This document shows, one piece after another, positions 58,674 to 64,000 of a DNA stretch of 64,000 nucleotides. Under the pieces are notes generated by a model. The model saw nothing but the letters and a program-made list of their open reading frames with translations, did not search any database and was not told where the DNA came from. Source of the stretch: Chryseobacterium sp. Leaf180 (GTDB lineage: Bacteria > Bacteroidota > Bacteroidia > Flavobacteriales > Weeksellaceae); the NCBI RefSeq assembly GCF_001424585.1, contig NZ_LMPJ01000001.1, positions 1,118,450 to 1,182,449 on the forward strand. The letters run 5' to 3'. Positions within the stretch are counted from its first letter, which is position 1, and each line of letters begins with the position of its first letter. The translations under genes and the position numbers were made by a program.

Positions 58674-59888
58674 TTATCTTAAAATAAGCGGCAGCGTGTT
58701 TGGTTTAAATTTGATCTCGGCAAAAAAAGAATTTCTGCGTTTTACAGCAAAAAAATATTCTGTTTGTTCCAGCAATTTCTTCTCGTTTGCAGGAAGTACT
58801 TTTAAAAGTTGGGAAAGCAGTTTAGAATTTTTAATAAAGATAAAGTTGCGATCTTTTATTGTTTTATTCCTCTGCAATTGTGGTATCGAATGTATTCTGA
58901 ACTGATCATTTTCCACAGTCACACGGTTTGGCTGAAAAGGAATTTTCGTAAAAGCCATTTCGTCGTTGATCCACCGCTGTGATTTGCTGTAATCAAAAAG
59001 CGCTGTTGGATTTTTACTTTTAAAAATAATATGATACCGCGGCTGCACGATTTTCTGGAAACTTATTTTTTCCGTTTCATCAAAATTTTCATCGTAGCCG
59101 TACGTAATGATCGTATCGTTTACTTCTTCTAAATCAGCTTCAGCATCAATTTCCAGGATGTCATTATTTCCGAAAACAGAAGTTCCAAAAATTGATTGGA
59201 AGTCTTTTATGGTTTTCTCATCCGCGCTTGCAGTCAGAAATTGAGTCTGTCTTTTTATACTGTTGAGCAGATTTTCTTCCGAATCTTCACTGTTTTGATT
59301 TCCGAAAGTAATGCTTTCATCATTAAAAAAAATGTCGGATTTGAAGGTTTCTTTTCCGTTAAAAAACCAAATTCCCGCATCACCATTTGAAAGATAATCT
59401 TCGGCTTTCTTTGTTTCAAAATTTTTGTTTTCCGCTAAATATTGGAATGGGTCTGGCGAAGTTCCGACAAATGCCTTTTCACTTTTAAACCATATAAACA
59501 GACGGTCTTTCCTGAAATAATACTGTTCTTCGACAAATTTGTTCTTCAACAGATTTTCTCTGAAAGCTTTTTCATCTTTTAAATCAAGCTGCAGAAACCA
59601 ACTTCCGGCTGGAGAATTTTTTAAATGAACAGCAAAATAGTAATCTCTACGCTTCACAGAAGAATCAAACAGAAAATTGGGCTCTCCTTTTTTCGCATTC
59701 CAGACTGAAGGATTCGTAATGAATGCGGACAGATATTTTCGCTGCAGCTTTTTAGCATCAATCACCACCACCGCATCCGCATCTTTGGGAAGGCTGATAA
59801 CGTCGCTGTTTTTCCGGTACAGCAACAGATAAACTGCAGAAGCTACAAGGAAAATTACTGCAGAAAAAATGATGACCGACTTTCTCAC
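58674..59888 (-). CDS. membrane-anchored envelope protein, possibly DUF4836-like
   Basis: A 404-residue protein with an N-terminal membrane helix (about 5-24) and a large periplasmic region that opens with SLPKDADAVVVIDAKKLQRKYL. Such 'DA-x-VVxID-x-KKL' openings occur in DUF4836-type Bacteroidetes envelope proteins. The overall match is by eye. Its start codon overlaps the end of the 59885 gene by four bases (ATGA), so translation is coupled. Function unknown. Confidence 0.55.
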   Translation of the reverse strand: MRKSVIIFSAVIFLVASAVYLLLYRKNSDVISLPKDADAVVVIDAKKLQRKYLSAFITNPSVWNAKKGEPNFLFDSSVKRRDYYFAVHLKNSPAGSWFLQLDLKDEKAFRENLLKNKFVEEQYYFRKDRLFIWFKSEKAFVGTSPDPFQYLAENKNFETKKAEDYLSNGDAGIWFFNGKETFKSDIFFNDESITFGNQNSEDSEENLLNSIKRQTQFLTASADEKTIKDFQSIFGTSVFGNNDILEIDAEADLEEVNDTIITYGYDENFDETEKISFQKIVQPRYHIIFKSKNPTALFDYSKSQRWINDEMAFTKIPFQPNRVTVENDQFRIHSIPQLQRNKTIKDRNFIFIKNSKLLSQLLKVLPANEKKLLEQTEYFFAVKRRNSFFAEIKFKPNTLPLILR

Positions 59889-61885
59889 AGAACCGGCGGT
59901 TGATTTGCTTCTTCGCTTATCTTGTAAAGATCGTCAAACAGATCAAAGAAATACATCAGGCTGTTTTCTGAGGTGTTTTTGATTTCATATTCGATGTCGG
60001 TCTGTATGCGGTCGCCTTTGGTCTGCGTTTTCATATGCATTTCTCCCGCATTTTTCTTTACGGCATCCAGCATTTTACGGTCTTTCACGGTGGTGACTTC
60101 ACTTCCGAGACTGGCCATCAGACGCTGAAGATCAAGCCTTCCGGAAAGCGGAAAACGGCGCATGTTCTTTATGTCTTTTTTTACAGTTGCCGACTGGTTT
60201 TTTGCCTGCAGATTTTCTTTTGAACTGGAAAGATAAACGACACCGTCTTTCACCGTGAAGAAAAACTCGTTGAGATAGCTTTGGTCATCTTTGTCTTTAA
60301 AGAAGTAATAATCGCCTTCTTTTCTGAATTTTTCTTTCAGATCTTTGGATGTCGCCATGACATCGAAAAGGCGGTTCCAGAATCCTTCATTTTCTGTTGC
60401 AAAAGCAAAAACAAAATTGGGCACCACGATATCTTTTTTCTTCTTCACTTCTTTCTCGTTAAAAGCATCATCATAATCGTAATCGGTATAATCTACGGTG
60501 CGCGTAGTGAGCTCGTTTAGAACGAAAATACCGCTTCCCGGAGCAATTTTATTGATAGCTTCTTCGTCCAGCGCGATTTTAATGGTTTCGGTAAGAAGCT
60601 TCATCTCTTTTTCGTAGCCGGAATTGCTGTTGCTGTTCATCATACTGTAGATGATGTCAAAATATTTCATTCCGTTTACGTTTACCGAATAATATCCGAT
60701 GCTTTTATCGCCGATCAGCGAGGTCAGTTTCTTGTTGCGCCCCGGCTGATAGAGCTCGCTGAAGCTTTTCTGAAGTTCCGGATTCTGGTGCTGATAGCTG
60801 CTGCTCAGGCGTACACGGTCTTTATCAAAATACAGATTATACGCGGTGTGGCTGTCGTAAAAGTTTTTGATAAACATATCAAAACCAAAAGCTTTGGAAA
60901 GAATATTGTTTGTCGACTGGCCAAAAAGATTTCCGTAATCGGTAAAGGCATAGACATCAGCATCCGCATTCCGGAATTTCACAAATTTTTCCTGCGCTTT
61001 CATCTCAAGACTGGTCGCAAAAACGCGGTCAAATTCTATCTCTGCAAGTTTTCTGGCCATTTTGAAATTACTCACATTCATGCTGTCCATTTCCTTCTGG
61101 TAGCGGAGATCTTCTTCTTCCGTAGCTTTCAGTTCCTCCTCCGACGGCATATTTTCCAGCGGCTCAATTTCCTGACCTTCAGATTTTTCGTCTGCTGGTG
61201 GATATTTGTGATTTTTTTCTAAATATTTAATATTTTTTTCGTGCTCGGCAATAGCTTCCTGATTGTCGCGGATGTTGTCTTTCAGGTAACCGATTTCCTC
61301 TTTCAGATAAGTGATTTCTGCTTTATAATCGAGTTCTTCTTCCGGCATTACTGTAGCCGTGCTGTCTGTTACAGTTTCTGCTGCTTCCACCGAATCTGCT
61401 TCCATTTTCACATACGGTGTGTACGTAATGCGTGTGAGAACGGCGTGTGTGTCATTCCAGGCGACAAAAAGATCATCATTGAGATCGACGTAACTGTAGT
61501 TTTTCTTTTTTGAAACTTCCAGTCCGGTTTTCTTGGTTGCATGTACAAACTCCAGAAACCTTTCGCGGTTATCCAACATAAAATGCGCGGTATACATCGT
61601 CACCGAATCGTTTTTCCGGGCATAATGGTACTGCTTCGCATCGTATTTAATTCCGTTTTTCGAAAAATCATTCCACGATGGTTTCTTATTTTTTTTATCC
61701 TGAGTAATTTCCTGCAGAATCGGGTTAAACTTCTCCCAGCTGATTTTCTGATTGAGCTGTGCGCCGTTTATTTCCATATAAAAAAATGCGTCGCTGGGCA
61801 CCGTAAGCTGCTGCGCATTTAAAAAAGGAAGGCTTCCGAAAAACAGAATAAAAGCCTGAAGACGAAAAAGTATAGTGTGTTTCAT
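59885..61885 (-). CDS. large secreted envelope protein with coiled coil
   Basis: A 666-residue exported protein; signal peptide about 1-24 ending LNAQQ. It opens LTVPSDAFFYMEINGAQLNQK, echoing the opening of the neighbouring 58674 product. From about 200 to 285 is a Glu/Lys-rich coiled coil (EITYLKEEIGYLKDNIRDNQEAI). The rest is a beta-rich repeat-like region. The two proteins plus the lipoprotein upstream form an overlapping or closely spaced operon. I do not know their role; a shared envelope complex is a reasonable inference. Confidence 0.58.
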   Translation of the reverse strand: MKHTILFRLQAFILFFGSLPFLNAQQLTVPSDAFFYMEINGAQLNQKISWEKFNPILQEITQDKKNKKPSWNDFSKNGIKYDAKQYHYARKNDSVTMYTAHFMLDNRERFLEFVHATKKTGLEVSKKKNYSYVDLNDDLFVAWNDTHAVLTRITYTPYVKMEADSVEAAETVTDSTATVMPEEELDYKAEITYLKEEIGYLKDNIRDNQEAIAEHEKNIKYLEKNHKYPPADEKSEGQEIEPLENMPSEEELKATEEEDLRYQKEMDSMNVSNFKMARKLAEIEFDRVFATSLEMKAQEKFVKFRNADADVYAFTDYGNLFGQSTNNILSKAFGFDMFIKNFYDSHTAYNLYFDKDRVRLSSSYQHQNPELQKSFSELYQPGRNKKLTSLIGDKSIGYYSVNVNGMKYFDIIYSMMNSNSNSGYEKEMKLLTETIKIALDEEAINKIAPGSGIFVLNELTTRTVDYTDYDYDDAFNEKEVKKKKDIVVPNFVFAFATENEGFWNRLFDVMATSKDLKEKFRKEGDYYFFKDKDDQSYLNEFFFTVKDGVVYLSSSKENLQAKNQSATVKKDIKNMRRFPLSGRLDLQRLMASLGSEVTTVKDRKMLDAVKKNAGEMHMKTQTKGDRIQTDIEYEIKNTSENSLMYFFDLFDDLYKISEEANQPPVL

Positions 61886-61894
61886 AAAGTCGGT

Positions 61895-62563
61895 TTACTG
61901 TAAAATAATAGAATTCTGAAGGGGTTTTTTCTGAAGGATAAAATCGGTGACGGCACCGTCGAGTTTTGCCGCTTTTTTATTAGGCGAAAGCTGATACTGG
62001 CTGTTGCTCTGAGATTTTACGGGAAGATCAAACTGCAGAACTGAGGTGTATTTGGCATCCGTAAAAACCTCGCGGTCTGCGCTGCTCATCTTTCTGTAGT
62101 CATCTGCAAACGTGCTGATTTTCTGACGTGTTAAAGTTTTTTTCACACTGTCATAGCGGTACAGTTGCGTAGGAACGGTTTTGCCGATGAGGTTTTTGGC
62201 CTTCAGACGTTCGAGACCGTCGTTGATATTTTCAATTTTGCTGAAACTGCAGCTGAGTTTTAAAATATAATTATCAAAATCGGCAGACGTTTTCACCTGA
62301 CTGATGCCCGGAACGGTTTTAAATATTTTTGCAGCTTCATTCAGTTTGGCTTCAATCTCATTGCGTGTCGGCACTTTTTTGCCGTTTACGGTTCCCATTT
62401 TTGCAATCGAAGCTATCCGCGTTTTGCTCTTGCTGGCATTCAGAATGATGGTGTATTCGCCACTGCCGTCGGCTTTCAGATGAATTTTATCGAGAATATC
62501 GAAGCAGCTTGTCAGCAATACGAGCGGGCAAAAAAGCAGCAACAGAAAGCGTATGTTTTTCAT
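61895..62563 (-). CDS. lipoprotein of unknown function, first gene of a three-gene envelope module
   Basis: A 222-residue lipoprotein with lipobox LLTSC. The mature chain begins FDILDKIHLKADGSGEYTI, the hallmark beta-hairpin of many Bacteroidetes DUF-type lipoproteins, and carries mostly mixed alpha/beta segments. The ATG at 62563 is chosen because the -7 box at 62591-62598 rules out an upstream start. Its stop is 9 bases before the 59885 gene, so the three genes are co-transcribed. Confidence 0.6.
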   Translation of the reverse strand: MKNIRFLLLLFCPLVLLTSCFDILDKIHLKADGSGEYTIILNASKSKTRIASIAKMGTVNGKKVPTRNEIEAKLNEAAKIFKTVPGISQVKTSADFDNYILKLSCSFSKIENINDGLERLKAKNLIGKTVPTQLYRYDSVKKTLTRQKISTFADDYRKMSSADREVFTDAKYTSVLQFDLPVKSQSNSQYQLSPNKKAAKLDGAVTDFILQKKPLQNSIILQ

Positions 62564-62590
62564 TAATTCTTCAGCTTGGGGTTTCCTTTC

Positions 62591-62598
62591 CAAATGTA
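62591..62598 (-). promoter_or_regulatory. -7 promoter element of the three-gene envelope module
   Basis: TACATTTG on the minus strand matches TAnnTTTG, ending 28 bases before the ATG at 62563. Confidence 0.5.
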
Positions 62599-62711
62599 CT
62601 GCATTTCGAGATTTTATGCATTATATTGAAGGCAGGCTTTTAAGATAATTTTGAACGGAATGATGAGGAATAGTAATGATTTTGCAGAAAATTTTTTTAA
62701 AAACTAAGGAG

Positions 62712-63542
62712 TTAATCTTTTTTAAACGGATGAATATTCTGCTTAAACATAAGCATAATGGGAGATAAAATTTCCATTCTTTTTTGATAATAGTAGCCGG
62801 TCATCAGGATAATTAACGCAGGAAAAATGAGCAGCAGTCCTTCGGTTCCTAAAAATTTCTGGGTAAGTAAAGCAGCGGAAATAAAAATCCAACCTGCCAG
62901 AAAGTAATAATTGGCAACGCGGAGATTGCGGTATTGCGGATCATTTTTACGGTACGGAATAATGATGAAGCTGAGGTGTGCGAGAATGGCGCCTGATAAA
63001 ACATCAATCACGTGATGCTGAAACGTGGTTAATGTTGAGACTCCGACGAGAATTAAAGAAACAGCATACAGAATCCTCCATTTTTTCACTTCACGGAAAA
63101 CCGACCAGAAGATGAATGCAAATGTGATGTGAAGCGACGGAGACTGGTTAAACGGTGAATCAAAGGTATTTAGGAAAGAAAAAGACAGTCCCAAAATATC
63201 ATTTGAAACCTCGGGTTTTGGTACCGAATACTTTAACGGGACAATGACGAAAAATAATCCGGCTGCAATGATGACGAAAAGCATCCTCCACGCCAGAATT
63301 TTTACCTGCAGTTTATCTTTACACGCGAAAAAAACCAGACAGAAAAACAGTCCGCCGGCCATGTACGGAATGATCGACAGCGGTACAAAAGGTATCGACT
63401 GCTCAAAGTCGAATGTGAACGAAGGCACGCGGTCTAAAGATGTCGCATACCAGGTACAGAAGTTGTACACCGCCATAAATACGATGGTACAAACGGATAA
63501 TGCAAATGCCTGCTGCCGGATTTTCAGTTGCTTTTCGGTCAT
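62712..63542 (-). CDS. PAP2-superfamily membrane phosphatase
   Basis: A 276-residue integral membrane protein with about eight helices. The PAP2 catalytic motifs are QSPSLHITFAF (PSLH near residues 135-138) and TTFQHHVIDVLSGA (H176 and D180). The first PAP2 motif (usually K-x6-R-P) reads KYSVPKP, a divergence also seen in inositol-phosphoceramide-synthase-like members. It may remove phosphate from lipid precursors or act in sphingolipid or lipid A metabolism, both known in this phylum. No terminator was seen. Confidence 0.8.
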   Translation of the reverse strand: MTEKQLKIRQQAFALSVCTIVFMAVYNFCTWYATSLDRVPSFTFDFEQSIPFVPLSIIPYMAGGLFFCLVFFACKDKLQVKILAWRMLFVIIAAGLFFVIVPLKYSVPKPEVSNDILGLSFSFLNTFDSPFNQSPSLHITFAFIFWSVFREVKKWRILYAVSLILVGVSTLTTFQHHVIDVLSGAILAHLSFIIIPYRKNDPQYRNLRVANYYFLAGWIFISAALLTQKFLGTEGLLLIFPALIILMTGYYYQKRMEILSPIMLMFKQNIHPFKKD

Positions 63543-64000
63543 TCTTTTCTGATCTTACTGATTCGTATTTATCAAAAATCAACCCATTTTGTGCTGTTTC
63601 AGGCTGTGAATACGCGAAAGCTCATGAAATGAGGATTGAAGGATCAGTATAGACCGTATGAAATTACGTTCAAATTATTGAGTAGAATCTGATCGCTGTC
63701 ATATCAGCAGAGGAAATTTTTAATACGTCTGATGAAAATAAGTGTACGCTTTTCTGTTCCGGTAGAATAATCCACCGCCGGGTTTATTTATGTACCGCGC
63801 AATACGTGAAATTACGTGGTTTTTGACCCCGGATTTAATAGGCAGACGGAAATTTCATTTCAGCTCTATCAAAAAAACGCAATTCCAAAGTGTTTAAAGT
63901 TAAAATTAATCACTGCTACCTACACCGCTTTTCAGAACATAAAAAGATGATTCATCGCGCTTTTATTCAAATTCTCACAAAGGCATTGGGAGTAAAAAAG
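63543..64000. other. 458-base stretch without a supported gene
   Basis: No long frame with family support is present on either strand. The notable content is a 10-base direct repeat, GAAATTACGT, at 63660-63669 and 63808-63817, the second within ACGTGAAATTACGTG (two ACGTG copies 5 bases apart). A short CCGGG and CCCCGG pair near 63778 and 63827 could enclose it. The end runs into the window edge and may hold the promoter of an unseen gene. Confidence 0.4.

Noticed and set aside
60788..61222. A 144-codon plus-strand frame inside the large envelope gene
   Set aside because: Antisense to a coiled-coil coding region; His/Phe/Ile-rich shadow with no start signal.

Overview
The window looks like a chromosomal segment of a member of the Flavobacteriia, most likely Weeksellaceae (Chryseobacterium/Kaistella-like). 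The reasons are low G+C, many promoters with the Bacteroidetes -7 element TAnnTTTG (in three cases with a TTG about 20-22 bases upstream), a PorW/SprE-type gliding/T9SS lipoprotein, many Bacteroidetes-only secreted families, tRNA genes without an encoded CCA, and flavobacterial variants of housekeeping enzymes (AccD without its zinc finger, Nth without its Fe-S motif, a sirtuin without its zinc cysteines). No prophage, insertion sequence, CRISPR array or rRNA was seen; this is mostly core genome with lineage-specific secreted-protein islands.

0-7.8 kb (+): tail of a DUF4139 protein, rpiB, a secreted protein behind a structured leader, rnr, a LysE/S66-peptidase/DoxX/YraN/SDR run and tsaB. 7.8-13.2 kb (-): porW/sprE, maf, kdsC, a SIMPL protein and a DUF2520 protein. 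13.2-20.6 kb (+): an AT-rich orphan, an ECF sigma operon with two envelope proteins, a tandem triplet of secreted paralogues, and lepA. 20.6-31.4 kb: sirtuin, sufE, two glycosyltransferases, two tRNA-Val genes, folC, a tolC-sprT-manC-GNAT run, bcp and nth. 31.4-36.6 kb: lipoproteins, a DUF885 protein and an exbB-exbD-tonB energy-transduction operon. 36.6-44.4 kb (-): an SpmA/SpmB fusion, a DUF6973-like protein, accD, fbaA, nadK, CBS protein, SpoU methyltransferase and bestrophin. 44.5-47.1 kb: mutS. 47.2-54 kb (-): an island of small secreted TonB-C-terminal-like proteins mixed with YARHG, DUF2306, DUF2809 and a BaiN-like flavoprotein. 54-57 kb (+): thioesterase, thiL and a truncated haemoglobin, with a YkgJ protein on the other strand. 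57-63.5 kb (-): ChaA-type antiporter, DUF6122, a three-gene envelope module and a PAP2 phosphatase.

The features most worth a second look are (i) a compact orphan promoter-terminator unit on the + strand at 42813-42913 that looks like an undescribed ~65-nt RNA, (ii) a parS-like palindrome at 44427-44442 between bestrophin and mutS, (iii) the expansion of stand-alone TonB-C-like secreted proteins at 48.1-52.7 kb, one member of which appears frameshifted, (iv) the three tandem secreted paralogues with a glycine-rich segment and a DPLTGNY tail, and (v) two structured leader regions (about 676-720 and 54096-54163).
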